NCBI RefSeq assembly: GCF_004403185.1
Contig: NZ_SOHJ01000009.1
Location: 88,612 to 152,611 of the forward strand
Length of the DNA stretch: 64,000 nt
Source of the DNA: Cryobacterium suzukii
GTDB taxonomy: Bacteria > Actinomycetota > Actinomycetes > Actinomycetales > Microbacteriaceae
Direction: 5' to 3'
Positions 9,856 through 18,490 of this stretch are shown piece by piece. The notes under the pieces are model-generated. The model saw only the letters and a list, made by a program, of their open reading frames with translations, was not told the origin of the DNA and did not search any database. The translations under genes were made by a program, and so were the position numbers. Position 1 is the first letter of the stretch, and every line of letters starts with the position of its first letter.

Positions 9856-11240
9856 GCTTTCACACCGAATCGCGTCGCGCACTTACATCGACGCAGTCGC
9901 GCACTTCCACCCGGACCAGGTCTGCCACGCATACCCGGTACAGCACCACGCGCACGAACAAGTCAACGACGTTGACCCTCGTGGGCGCTGTCGTGCTCTG
10001 GATGCGCGTGTCGCGAACGGTGCGAAACGGTGTGAAGGCATCCGTCGAATGGGTCGGCGAAACGGTGACGCCAGCCGGCTGGGTGGTGGTCACGGCCGCG
10101 ATCGTGCTGCTGCCGCTCGGCCTGGTCTTCGGCTGGACCGAACTGATCGTGACCGGCTGTGTTGCCGTCGCCCTCATTCTCATCTCCTTGCCTTTCCTAG
10201 CCGGCGGCCGCGCCTACAGCGTCGACTTCACGCTGCCGGTTGACCGGGTCGTCGCCGGTTCCGAGGTACTCGGCACCCTCACCGTGACCAACGTCTCTAA
10301 ACGGCTCGAGTTGCCGGGGCGCGTCGACGTTCCCATTGGCAAAGGGCTGGCGGATGTCTACGTGCCGCTGTTGCGCGCCGGCCAGGTCCACGAAGAGCAC
10401 GTTCGCGTGCCCGCCTACCGCCGCGGCGTCATCGACGTGGGCCCGGTTACGACCGTGCGCAGCGACCCGCTCGGCGTGCTCGGCCGCGAAGTTGCCTGGG
10501 CCGACGTTAACCGCCTGTTCGTGCACCCGGTGACCGTGTCGATCCCGAGTACCAGCGCCGGCTTCGTGCGGGACCTCGAGGGCAACCCCACGAGCGATAT
10601 TGTCGACTCCGACATCTCTTTTCACGCCATTCGCGAGTATGCACCCGGCGACGGGCAGCGGCACATCCACTGGAAATCGACCGCGAAGACCGGCAAACTC
10701 ATGGTTCGCCAGTTCGAAGAAAGCCGACGCTCACGCCTGGCCATCGTGCTAAGCCTCAACGCCTCCGAATACGCCTCCGAGGACGAGTTCGAGATGGCGG
10801 TCAGTGCTGCTGGCTCGCTCGGCGTGCGCGCCATTCGCGACGGGCGGGACCTGGCCGTCGTGGCGAGCGAGGAAATCCCCGATATCGTGCGCAGCAGCAT
10901 CCGTTCTGTGCGCAGCCTGAGCGTCGTGTCAACACGCACCCTGCTCGATGACCTCACCGCGATCGAAACCAGTGGGCACGCGATGCATGTCGAAGACGTC
11001 TGCGTGCTCGCCGCGCAGGTGGTGCCCGATATTTCCATCGCGTTCGTGGTCTGCGGCTCCGCCATGACTGCACGGCGTCTACAAGCCCTCACCCTCAAAT
11101 TCGCCGGCAACGTGCAGGTCGTCGCTGTGCTGTGCAACCCCAACGCACAGCCGAGCTTTCGCGACCTGGCCGGCACGAGCGTGCTGACCATCGGCGTGCT
11201 CGACGACTTTCGCTCCCTGCTGAGCCGAAGAGCCGCATGA
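9852..11240 (+). CDS. DUF58 domain membrane protein
   Basis: A 462-aa protein with an unusually Ser/Thr/Arg-rich N-terminus (residues 1-40), two adjacent membrane segments (about 75-115), then the DUF58 region. The DUF58 signature is visible as FHAIREYAPGD, HIHWKSTAKTGKLMVRQ around residues 256-286. DUF58 proteins are vWA-like partners of MoxR ATPases. The start is GTG 9852, overlapping the moxR stop by four bases; the stop overlaps the next gene by four bases as ATGA. Tight coupling to its neighbours supports a shared complex at the membrane. The molecular role of DUF58 is not established. Confidence 0.93.
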   Translation: MSFHTESRRALTSTQSRTSTRTRSATHTRYSTTRTNKSTTLTLVGAVVLWMRVSRTVRNGVKASVEWVGETVTPAGWVVVTAAIVLLPLGLVFGWTELIVTGCVAVALILISLPFLAGGRAYSVDFTLPVDRVVAGSEVLGTLTVTNVSKRLELPGRVDVPIGKGLADVYVPLLRAGQVHEEHVRVPAYRRGVIDVGPVTTVRSDPLGVLGREVAWADVNRLFVHPVTVSIPSTSAGFVRDLEGNPTSDIVDSDISFHAIREYAPGDGQRHIHWKSTAKTGKLMVRQFEESRRSRLAIVLSLNASEYASEDEFEMAVSAAGSLGVRAIRDGRDLAVVASEEIPDIVRSSIRSVRSLSVVSTRTLLDDLTAIETSGHAMHVEDVCVLAAQVVPDISIAFVVCGSAMTARRLQALTLKFAGNVQVVAVLCNPNAQPSFRDLAGTSVLTIGVLDDFRSLLSRRAA

Positions 11241-13852
11241 GCACGCCCGTCGTAGTTCCCCCAGCTGGCCACCCCGCTGCCGTGCCGACGACCCGTCCGC
11301 GTCGTGGGCGGGTCGTACGCCACCGTGCCCACGTGATCAACGGTGTGTTCATCGTGGCGATGATGCTCGTTGCGGTGTGGGCGGCCTGGCCGATCTACCA
11401 GGACACCAGCTACCTGATCATGGCGGCCGGAGCGATTCTCACCGGGGCGGCCCTCGCCTGGCTCGGTGCCCGACGCGGTTGGTCGTGGTTCACCGTGCTG
11501 CTCACCGTGCTTGGCGCCTACCTTGTGCTCGGAGTCCCGCTCGCGGTGCCGACCGCCCTCACGGGTATTGACGGCGTGCTCGGTGGGCTGCTCGACCTGG
11601 TGACTGCGACGGTGTTCAGTTGGAAAGAGCTCGTCACGATTCAACTGCCGGTCGGCTCGTATCAGTCATTGCTCGCCCCGGCCTTTCTGCTGTTTCTCGG
11701 CGGCACCACGGTCGCGCTCTCGCTGGCGTGGCGCGGCGGTCGGCTCGTGGCCCTCGCCGTGCCGCTGATCTTAGGCGTGCAACTGTTCGGCCTGGTCTTC
11801 GGCTCGAGCGCCGTGAGCGTTCCGTTGACGGTGGTCGGGGTGAACGTGCTGGCTCCGCGCGAAAGCCTGATCGGCCTGGCCGCTCTGCTGCTCGCCTTCG
11901 GCTTTCTGGCCTGGCGCACCCACCTGGCCCGAAGCGTGGCGCTCGACCTGGCTGCCCGCACGACCGGGGTACGGCGTACTCCTGGCGGTCTCGGCGGTCG
12001 CGTCCGTCGGGCCATTCTTGCCGGAGGGGTGCTCGTGCTCGCCATCGGCGTCACCCTTGGCGGACTCTCGGTCGTCGCGGCGACGCCGACCCGTGAGGTG
12101 CTGCGTAGCAGCATCGACCCTGCCGTCGATCTGCGCGAGTACGTCAGCCCGCTCAGCCAATACCGCAGCTACTTCAGTGCCGAGCAATACGACACCGAGC
12201 TGTTCACGGTAACCGGCACCGCGGTTGACGACGGCACAGACTCGCGCGTACGCCTCGCCGTGCTCAGCTATTACGACGGTGAAGTCTTTCGGGTCGTGAA
12301 CCCGGCCGACGGCGAGACCGACCAGACGACGGCCTTTGCTCGGGTGCCGCACTCGCGCGGCGCAAGCGCCGAGGGCGATACGACCCGCTTCGACATTGCG
12401 GGGTACTCCGGTGTCTGGATGCCGGGGGCCGGCTCGCTGTCGAGCATCCGCTTTGCCGGTGATCGGGCTGCTGACCTGAGCGACGGTTTCTTCTACAACG
12501 CGGGTACGGCATCCGGAATTCAACTCAAAGCCCTCGACAGCGGTGACCGATACACGATTGTCTCCGAGCAGCCAGCGGATGCGACGGACCTGGCCGGTCT
12601 CGCCCGCCCGGCCAGCAGCACGATCGATGAAACGCTCATTCCGCAGAGCCTGGTCGACTGGGTCGATGCCCAGGCAATCACGCGTGATGGCGCCGGTTTG
12701 GCCGAACTGGTCACCCGTCTGCGTGCACGCGGCTACCTCAGCCACTCGTTGACCCTGCCTGCGGCAGCCTCATGGACCGCCGACCTCGGCGACTACCAGT
12801 TCTCGCCGAGCCTGTCCGGGCACTCGGTCGCCCGCATCGACGCGCTCTTCACCGCGCTGCTCGAGAAGCAGAACAGCACGACTGCCACCGAGAACTCCCA
12901 GCTCGTGGCCGGAATTGGCGATGACGAACAGTTCGCCGTGGCTACCGCCCTGCTCGCCCGTCACCTCGGATTTGAGTCTCGGGTGGTGCTGGGATTCACC
13001 CTTGGAGCGGCCGATGTTGCTGATTCGGGCACACCCGGCGATTGCCTCGCGGGTCTCTGTTCGGGGCAAAACCTTGCGGCCTGGGTCGAGGTCGGCAGCG
13101 GCGACAGCACCTGGGTCACCGTTGATGCGACCCCGCAATTTCAGAACCCGCTCTCACCCATCGACGACACGACGCGCGACCCGCAGTACAACACCGAGGT
13201 CATCGCTGAGGGAGCCACCGAGCAGCGCGCGCCAGAAGCCAACCCCACCAGCGGCGAAGATCAGCAGGAACAGGATCCGCTCACCGGCCCCGATTTGGCC
13301 TGGCTGTTCGCGGCCCTCAAGATTGGCGGCATCAGCCTGGCCACACTGCTCGCCATCAGCACGCCGTTCCTGGTCATTCTCGGCGCCAAACTCAAACGCC
13401 GCCGTGACCGAGCGCGGGCTACCGACGTGTCGGCGCGGTTTGCCGGCGGCTGGGACGAATACATCGACGCCGCCGTCGACCGCGGCCTGGCTGATCAGGG
13501 AAGCATGACCCGGGTCGAGACCGCCTCGCACTACCAATCGGTCGGTGGCGCACGCCTCGCGACGCTGGCCGACCGGGCCGTCTTCGGCGAAACATCGCCG
13601 CTGGCATCCGAGAGCGATGCCTTCTGGGCGCTCGTCACGGCCGAACGTGCCGGCCTCGCTGCGAGCGGAACCCGGCGGCAACGCCTGCGCGCTGCCATCT
13701 CCCTGCGCTCTTTTTCTCGGTTGGCGGATGCCCGCCGACTTTTCACTGTTCGCCGACGCACGTCTCGTTACGACGTCACAACCGTGCGCCCAAACCGGCG
13801 CGACACCAGCAGAATGGGGGAGCGGCCGCCCGTCAGCGGCCGCGAAGCATAA
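11237..13852 (+). CDS. Transglutaminase-like (TgpA/DUF3488-type) membrane protein, probably catalytically dead
   Basis: An 871-aa membrane protein: a cluster of N-terminal membrane helices (about residues 35-240 and one near 260-290), a large outer region, a transglutaminase-like core (about 500-640), another helix (about 695-720), and a cytoplasmic tail. The ATG at 11237 overlaps the DUF58 stop and is preferred over upstream in-frame starts. The core aligns with TgpA-type transglutaminases, but the expected Cys (in G-x-C-x-x-F) reads Asp563 in GDDEQFAVA, and the expected His of HAWVEV reads Ala614 in AAWVEV; the third-position Asp in VTVDATP is present. It therefore looks like a pseudoenzyme. 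It holds the tgm position of the PFNA-type order. Confidence 0.88.
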   Translation: MSTPVVVPPAGHPAAVPTTRPRRGRVVRHRAHVINGVFIVAMMLVAVWAAWPIYQDTSYLIMAAGAILTGAALAWLGARRGWSWFTVLLTVLGAYLVLGVPLAVPTALTGIDGVLGGLLDLVTATVFSWKELVTIQLPVGSYQSLLAPAFLLFLGGTTVALSLAWRGGRLVALAVPLILGVQLFGLVFGSSAVSVPLTVVGVNVLAPRESLIGLAALLLAFGFLAWRTHLARSVALDLAARTTGVRRTPGGLGGRVRRAILAGGVLVLAIGVTLGGLSVVAATPTREVLRSSIDPAVDLREYVSPLSQYRSYFSAEQYDTELFTVTGTAVDDGTDSRVRLAVLSYYDGEVFRVVNPADGETDQTTAFARVPHSRGASAEGDTTRFDIAGYSGVWMPGAGSLSSIRFAGDRAADLSDGFFYNAGTASGIQLKALDSGDRYTIVSEQPADATDLAGLARPASSTIDETLIPQSLVDWVDAQAITRDGAGLAELVTRLRARGYLSHSLTLPAAASWTADLGDYQFSPSLSGHSVARIDALFTALLEKQNSTTATENSQLVAGIGDDEQFAVATALLARHLGFESRVVLGFTLGAADVADSGTPGDCLAGLCSGQNLAAWVEVGSGDSTWVTVDATPQFQNPLSPIDDTTRDPQYNTEVIAEGATEQRAPEANPTSGEDQQEQDPLTGPDLAWLFAALKIGGISLATLLAISTPFLVILGAKLKRRRDRARATDVSARFAGGWDEYIDAAVDRGLADQGSMTRVETASHYQSVGGARLATLADRAVFGETSPLASESDAFWALVTAERAGLAASGTRRQRLRAAISLRSFSRLADARRLFTVRRRTSRYDVTTVRPNRRDTSRMGERPPVSGREA

Positions 13853-15424
13853 ATGGATGAATCATCTGGAGCGATGATCGCGATAGTCGCGGTCACCGTG
13901 CTGCTCAGTCTCGGCGTGTACGTCTTCTCGTCGATCGGTCTCGGTAAAGTCTTTGTGAAGCTCGGAGAACAGGCCTGGAAGGGCTGGGTGCCGATCGTCA
14001 ACAGCATCACCCTGTTTGAACTCGGCCGCTATTCGGCCCTGTGGGTAGTCGGCCTCTTTATCCCCGTCGCGAACGTAGTGGCCGTCGTCGTGCTCGTAAT
14101 GGCGGTCAACAACGTAAACCGGCGCCTCGGTCACGGCGGCGGCTCCACCCTGCTCTACGTGGTCGCCACTCCCATCTGGGCTGGCGTGCTCGGGTTCGGA
14201 AAGTCCGTCGACTCCGGCTGGATGCCCGGGATCCCCGCGACCGGGTACGTTCCGTTTGCCCCGGTGACGCCGCTATCGATGACGCCGGCACCGCCAGCAC
14301 CGCCGGCTGCTCCCGCACCGGCTGGCCAACAGGTGCTTACACCGATGCCTCCTGCGCCACCCGTGCCACCCTTGCCGCCTGCACCGCCGGAGGTGCCCGC
14401 TCAGCTTGCCGTTGCGCTACTTCCCCCGGCACCACCGGCAGCGTTTCTCGCGCCCGCAGCGCCCACCCCGCCCGCACCTCCGGTTCCGCACGCTCTGCCC
14501 ACCGGTCCGCCGCCGTTTTACGTCAGCGCGCCTCCGGCCCCGCCGGCACCAACCCCTGCTCCGCCGGTCGTCTCTGCCCCGCCCGCCCCGCCTGCTCCGC
14601 CGGTCGTCTCTGCCCCGCCCGCCCCGCCTACGCCGCCGGTAGTCTCTGCCCCGCCTGCGCCTCCGGTCTTCGCCGCGCCGCCCGCCCCGCCTGCGCCTCC
14701 GGTCGTCCCCGCACAGGTCGCCGCACCGGTGAATCCATGGGCACCGCCGGCGCCGGTCGTTCAGGCGGGATCCGCGCCATTCGCTGCTGCGCCCCGCGAG
14801 AAACTGGCCGCCGAACTCCCGATTGCCTTGCCCGGTGAGCTCGCCGCTGCTGCCGCGGAGATCGCTGCCAGGGCAGTCCCCGCAGTAGTCCCCGCGGCAC
14901 TTCCCGCAGCGGTCCCGACACCGGTCCCCCCAGCGGTTCCGGTCGCGGTTGCCGCGCACGTCTCTGCTGTTGTACCCCTCGCAGCGCGCGCAGCGTACGC
15001 CAGCGAGGCAGCCGAGGACGCATCCGAAAACGCATCCGAAGGCACAGCCGAAGACGACGACCTCGACGAGACCATGATCGTGGTGCGTCGCATGAAGCCG
15101 TGGACGCTCGAAACCGAACACGGGCTGAAAGTCTCGCTCACCAAGCCGGTAGTGCTGCTCGGCCGCAACCCGGCGCGAGGCGGGGCGCACTCAGCTGCAC
15201 AGTTGGTTCCACTGCATGACCCCGGCAAGACGGTGTCGAAGACCCACGCCCGCCTGGATTTTGTCGATGGAGCGTGGGGCATCAGCGACCTGCACTCGAC
15301 CAACGGTGTCGTGCTCATCGACGGCGGAGGCCTGGAGAATGAGCTCGATGCGGGTGCGAGTGCGCCCCTGACCGATCGGTTCCTGCTGGGGGAGCTCGCG
15401 GCGCGCATCTATCTGGAGGCCTGA
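13853..15424 (+). CDS. FHA domain membrane protein with proline-rich linker
   Basis: A 523-aa protein with three parts. Residues 1-125 hold about three membrane helices and the motif KVFVKLGEQAWKGWVPIVNS, which resembles DUF5684-type domains. Residues about 140-330 are Pro/Ala-rich with a 36-bp tandem repeat. Residues about 425-523 are an FHA phosphothreonine-binding domain with LLGRNP, SKTHARLDF and DLHSTNGVVL, so the Arg, Ser, His and Asn of the binding site are present. Just before the FHA domain lies DDLDETMIVVRR, like the phosphorylated threonine motif upstream of the FHA domain in GarA/OdhI (inference). The ATG directly follows the previous stop. It probably reads the phosphorylation state set by the nearby kinase and PP2C. 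Confidence 0.9.
   Translation: MDESSGAMIAIVAVTVLLSLGVYVFSSIGLGKVFVKLGEQAWKGWVPIVNSITLFELGRYSALWVVGLFIPVANVVAVVVLVMAVNNVNRRLGHGGGSTLLYVVATPIWAGVLGFGKSVDSGWMPGIPATGYVPFAPVTPLSMTPAPPAPPAAPAPAGQQVLTPMPPAPPVPPLPPAPPEVPAQLAVALLPPAPPAAFLAPAAPTPPAPPVPHALPTGPPPFYVSAPPAPPAPTPAPPVVSAPPAPPAPPVVSAPPAPPTPPVVSAPPAPPVFAAPPAPPAPPVVPAQVAAPVNPWAPPAPVVQAGSAPFAAAPREKLAAELPIALPGELAAAAAEIAARAVPAVVPAALPAAVPTPVPPAVPVAVAAHVSAVVPLAARAAYASEAAEDASENASEGTAEDDDLDETMIVVRRMKPWTLETEHGLKVSLTKPVVLLGRNPARGGAHSAAQLVPLHDPGKTVSKTHARLDFVDGAWGISDLHSTNGVVLIDGGGLENELDAGASAPLTDRFLLGELAARIYLEA
14558..14665 (+). repeat. 36-bp tandem repeat in the FHA gene linker
   Basis: Three 36-bp units (14558-14593, 14594-14629, 14630-14665) encode Pro/Ala/Val-rich linker (APPAPPxPPVVS). 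The first two are almost identical and the third is diverged. The flanking DNA carries looser versions of the same motif. It is coding and in frame, so copy number changes would only lengthen or shorten the linker. Confidence 0.8.
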
Positions 15425-15427
15425 GCC

Positions 15428-16282
15428 ATGACACACCTCGCCGACCCGCGAGCGACCAGTGCCGGGGTATCGCTGCAGTGCGGGTCCCGCACAGATGTCG
15501 GCCGCAAACGGCACGAAAATGAAGACTCGCTGCTGGTGTCCCAACCGGTCTTCATCGTCGCCGATGGCATGGGCGGGCTCGAAGCTGGCCAGCGAGCCAG
15601 CTCCGCCGTGATCGCCGAATTTCAGGCCTGCGTCGGCCGCATCGATGTTGTGGCCGGGGACGTGGTGGCTGCGGTTGAGCGCGCCCACACCCGGGTTCGT
15701 GCCGTGTCGGATTCGACCGGGCGCGGCGCGGGCAGCACCCTCACCGGCCTGGTGCTCATCGACCACGAAGATTCCCCGCAATGGCTCATCGTGAACGTCG
15801 GCGACTCGCGCGTCTACCGCCTGCACGGCGGCGAGTTTCAGCAGCTCACCGTCGACCATTCCCTCGCCCAGGAACTCATCGAGGAGGGTTCACTACTGAA
15901 AGCGGATGTCGCCAACTTCGCGCGAAAAAACGTCATCACTCGCGCGATGGGCGCCGACAACAGCAGTGCGGACTACTGGCTGCGCCCGGTCGTGACCGGC
16001 GAACGCCTGCTGGTGTGTTCCGACGGGCTCAGCGGCGAGCTTTCCGACGAGGCCATCAAGGCCGGCCTGACCTTGGGCGGCAGCACCCAGCAGACGGCGG
16101 ATGCACTGCTCGCGGGGGCCCTCGAACATGGCGGACGCGACAACGTTTCCGTGATCGTGATCGATGTCATCGCCGGCGGGGTCAGCTCGTGGCACGGCAT
16201 CGCGATCGGCGAAGACCAGTCCGACACCCGCACCGAAGACACCCGACCGGTGCAACGAGCGGCCCGCAATGCAGCCCGCTGA
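15428..16282 (+). CDS. PP2C-family Ser/Thr protein phosphatase
   Basis: A 284-aa soluble PPM/PP2C phosphatase, expected to remove phosphate from Ser/Thr on targets of the cluster kinase. Motifs: SRTDVGRKRHENEDSLLV with the first metal-binding Asp/Glu, VADGMGGLEAG with the second metal Asp, NVGDSRVYRL, and later CSDGLSGELSDE and GRDNVSVIVID with the C-terminal metal Asp residues. The catalytic domain spans about residues 15-245; the tail is short and acidic. It starts three bases after the FHA stop and its end overlaps the next gene by 14 bases. Confidence 0.95.
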   Translation: MTHLADPRATSAGVSLQCGSRTDVGRKRHENEDSLLVSQPVFIVADGMGGLEAGQRASSAVIAEFQACVGRIDVVAGDVVAAVERAHTRVRAVSDSTGRGAGSTLTGLVLIDHEDSPQWLIVNVGDSRVYRLHGGEFQQLTVDHSLAQELIEEGSLLKADVANFARKNVITRAMGADNSSADYWLRPVVTGERLLVCSDGLSGELSDEAIKAGLTLGGSTQQTADALLAGALEHGGRDNVSVIVIDVIAGGVSSWHGIAIGEDQSDTRTEDTRPVQRAARNAAR

Positions 16283-16859
16283 GCCAACAGGGGTAGCTGG
16301 GCCCGACTCTGATGACACCGTCATTGTTGAGCGAACTGCCGACGAACATACGCGTGTTGTGCGGCGTGCGAATGATGATCACACCCGCCGTGTGGTGCGG
16401 CAGCCCCCCACCGAAGCAGGAGATTCTGCGGACACGCAGCACGAGGATGCCGCACCTGCTGACCAAACCGACGAGGCCACAGTGCAGTCGTCCAGGGGCG
16501 GCACGGCCACCGACACGCTCTTGAGTGGGCGGCGGGCGACCGCTCCCGTACACACTCCGGTCGTTGATTCCCTGCAACGCCGATATCAGCCGCCGCAGGT
16601 GCAGAGCGGCGAGAGTGTGCGCTACGCGGCGCGGCCGACTCCGGCGATTATTTCGCCGAAGGCCCCGGCACCAATCCCCGACGTACTGCCCGACCTGGCC
16701 CGCCTCCGTCTCGCTGACGCGGCCGCCGAGATTCGGGAGCATGCCGAAGTCACGAAACGTCGCCGTCGCCGATTCACCCTGATGGCGATCATCTCGAGCA
16801 CAGTTCTGGTCGTGCTGGCAGCCGCCGCGTACACGGTTTTCACGATTCTCACGTGGTAA
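16269..16859 (+). CDS. Unrecognised single-pass membrane protein of the signalling cluster
   Basis: A 196-aa protein I do not recognise. Its N-terminal 160 residues are polar and probably disordered; it carries DDTVIVER and repeated HTR(R)VVR motifs that could be threonine-phosphorylation sites for the cluster kinase and docking sites for the FHA protein (inference). An RKRRRRR-like basic patch (TKRRRRRF) precedes one C-terminal membrane helix (about 172-195), giving a cytoplasmic N-terminus. I chose ATG 16269, inside the end of the PP2C gene; in-frame starts further upstream lie deeper in that gene. Confidence 0.65.
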   Translation: MQPAEPTGVAGPDSDDTVIVERTADEHTRVVRRANDDHTRRVVRQPPTEAGDSADTQHEDAAPADQTDEATVQSSRGGTATDTLLSGRRATAPVHTPVVDSLQRRYQPPQVQSGESVRYAARPTPAIISPKAPAPIPDVLPDLARLRLADAAAEIREHAEVTKRRRRRFTLMAIISSTVLVVLAAAAYTVFTILTW

Positions 16860-16934
16860 TCGCGCCTCGTCCGACCGCCACCCCCATACTGTGCACCCTT
16901 TCGCACGCACCAACAAGCTAGGAGCTTTACTCTC

Positions 16935-18440
16935 GTGACAGATTCCACCTCCCCCCTGCACCGGGAAGCCGCCGACCCGGCGACCCCGCAGGCCCGGCTC
17001 GCGGAGATCGCCGCAGCCCACCACGAGTTGCACCCCGTCATCGCCGGAAACCCGTCGTGCTACCCGGCCCTGATTGAGTGGATGCTCCAGCTCGGCACTA
17101 TCGCTCCCGTGATGCCAGTACCCGCCCCAGCGGCATCCGCTCCGGCAAATCCGTATGCCCAGCCGGGCCAGACCTCCAAGCGACCGCGCAAGAAACTGCT
17201 GATCTGGGGCTCAATCGGGGTCGTCGTGTTGCTCGTCGCCGGTGGCGGTGTGTGGGCATACGGGGCCGTCTTCTCGAAGCTGGGCGGGGCATCCTCTCCG
17301 ACGGCCGCGGTCGAGAAACTGCTCGAAGGCACCGCCGATATGGACCTGATCAGCCTGTATGGCTCGTTGTCTCCCGCTGAGGTTGAATCATTCAAAGCTC
17401 CGATCGATCAGCTCGGCACCATCGCCATGGACGACGAGAACGGCGACCCGATCGACATGCCGGAGCTCATCAACACGCTCGTCGACAGCTTGAACATCAC
17501 CCTGACCGGGCTCGAACTCGAGGCAGAAGACATTGAAGAAGGTATCGCGGTCGTCACCATCACGGCGGGTGAATTGACCATGAACGGTGATGCCGAAACG
17601 ATCGCGGACGCCTACCTCGAGGTCGTGGCGCCGCAGCTGCGCCTGCAGCAGGAGTCGTGGGGCTACGACGAGAGCGACACCGAGTCGATGATCGCCGACC
17701 TGCGCGAGTCGTCGATCGACGAGCTGAACGACCTCCTGCCGTTCACGCAGACCGCCGCCGACCTTGCCGACACTCTCGGACACGACGCGACCATCGTCAC
17801 CGTTCGTGAGGGCGGCTCCTGGTATGTCAGCCCCCTGCTCACTACCGGCGAGAACATACTGCAGAGCGGATCGGACGATTCCAGGCGGGGCAGCCTGGTC
17901 GCCGCCGACGATGTGGTCACCTTCGACACCGCGGACGCTGCTGCCGAAGGATTTGCCGAGGCCGTGATCGCATTCGGGGAGAACGGCGACTACGACGACC
18001 TCGCCGCCGTCTTGCCCGAAGCGGAACGTCGCTTTCTCAGCCTGTATGGTGACGCGCTCATGCCCACAGATGGAGATGGTGACTACGACAACCTGCAGAT
18101 CACGGATTTTGCGGTGACCCCGCAGGTCGCCGGCGACATCGCTCACCTCGACATTGACGGCATCGTGATCGAGGGTGACGGCTATAACTGGCCGTACCGC
18201 ACCGAAATCTCCGGGGTCTGTGTCACCACGGATTCGGGTTACTCGTCGTTCGACGGATGCCTCGACGACGCTGCGTGGATGAAGGAGCTCGGTGCCGGTA
18301 GCTGGCGGGTTCTTTCCGTGCAGGAGAAGAGCGGATGGTTCGTCAGCCCCATGCGTACCGTGGCCGACGTCACCGGTATCGCCGTGCAGAACCTGGTGCG
18401 ACTCAGCCAGGACGGCAAGCTCGACCGGCTCTACCAGTAA
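16935..18440 (+). CDS. Variant leucine-rich repeat membrane protein
   Basis: A 501-aa protein with a GTG start and AGGAGC upstream. Residues about 8-55 form a variant leucine-rich repeat module (AADPATPQARLAEIAA, GNPSCYPALIEWM) shared with the next two gene products. A Pro/Ala linker, a basic KRPRKK patch and one membrane helix (about 90-112) follow, then a roughly 380-residue outer region rich in acidic residues, with no enzyme motif I recognise. The module would sit in the cytoplasm and the acidic domain outside. It starts 75 bases after the previous gene. Function unknown; the shared module suggests assembly with its neighbours. Confidence 0.8.
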   Translation: MTDSTSPLHREAADPATPQARLAEIAAAHHELHPVIAGNPSCYPALIEWMLQLGTIAPVMPVPAPAASAPANPYAQPGQTSKRPRKKLLIWGSIGVVVLLVAGGGVWAYGAVFSKLGGASSPTAAVEKLLEGTADMDLISLYGSLSPAEVESFKAPIDQLGTIAMDDENGDPIDMPELINTLVDSLNITLTGLELEAEDIEEGIAVVTITAGELTMNGDAETIADAYLEVVAPQLRLQQESWGYDESDTESMIADLRESSIDELNDLLPFTQTAADLADTLGHDATIVTVREGGSWYVSPLLTTGENILQSGSDDSRRGSLVAADDVVTFDTADAAAEGFAEAVIAFGENGDYDDLAAVLPEAERRFLSLYGDALMPTDGDGDYDNLQITDFAVTPQVAGDIAHLDIDGIVIEGDGYNWPYRTEISGVCVTTDSGYSSFDGCLDDAAWMKELGAGSWRVLSVQEKSGWFVSPMRTVADVTGIAVQNLVRLSQDGKLDRLYQ

Positions 18441-18490
18441 CAACCTCGCCAGACAGTGACAAGAATCCAGAACGAACACAGAGGACCCCG

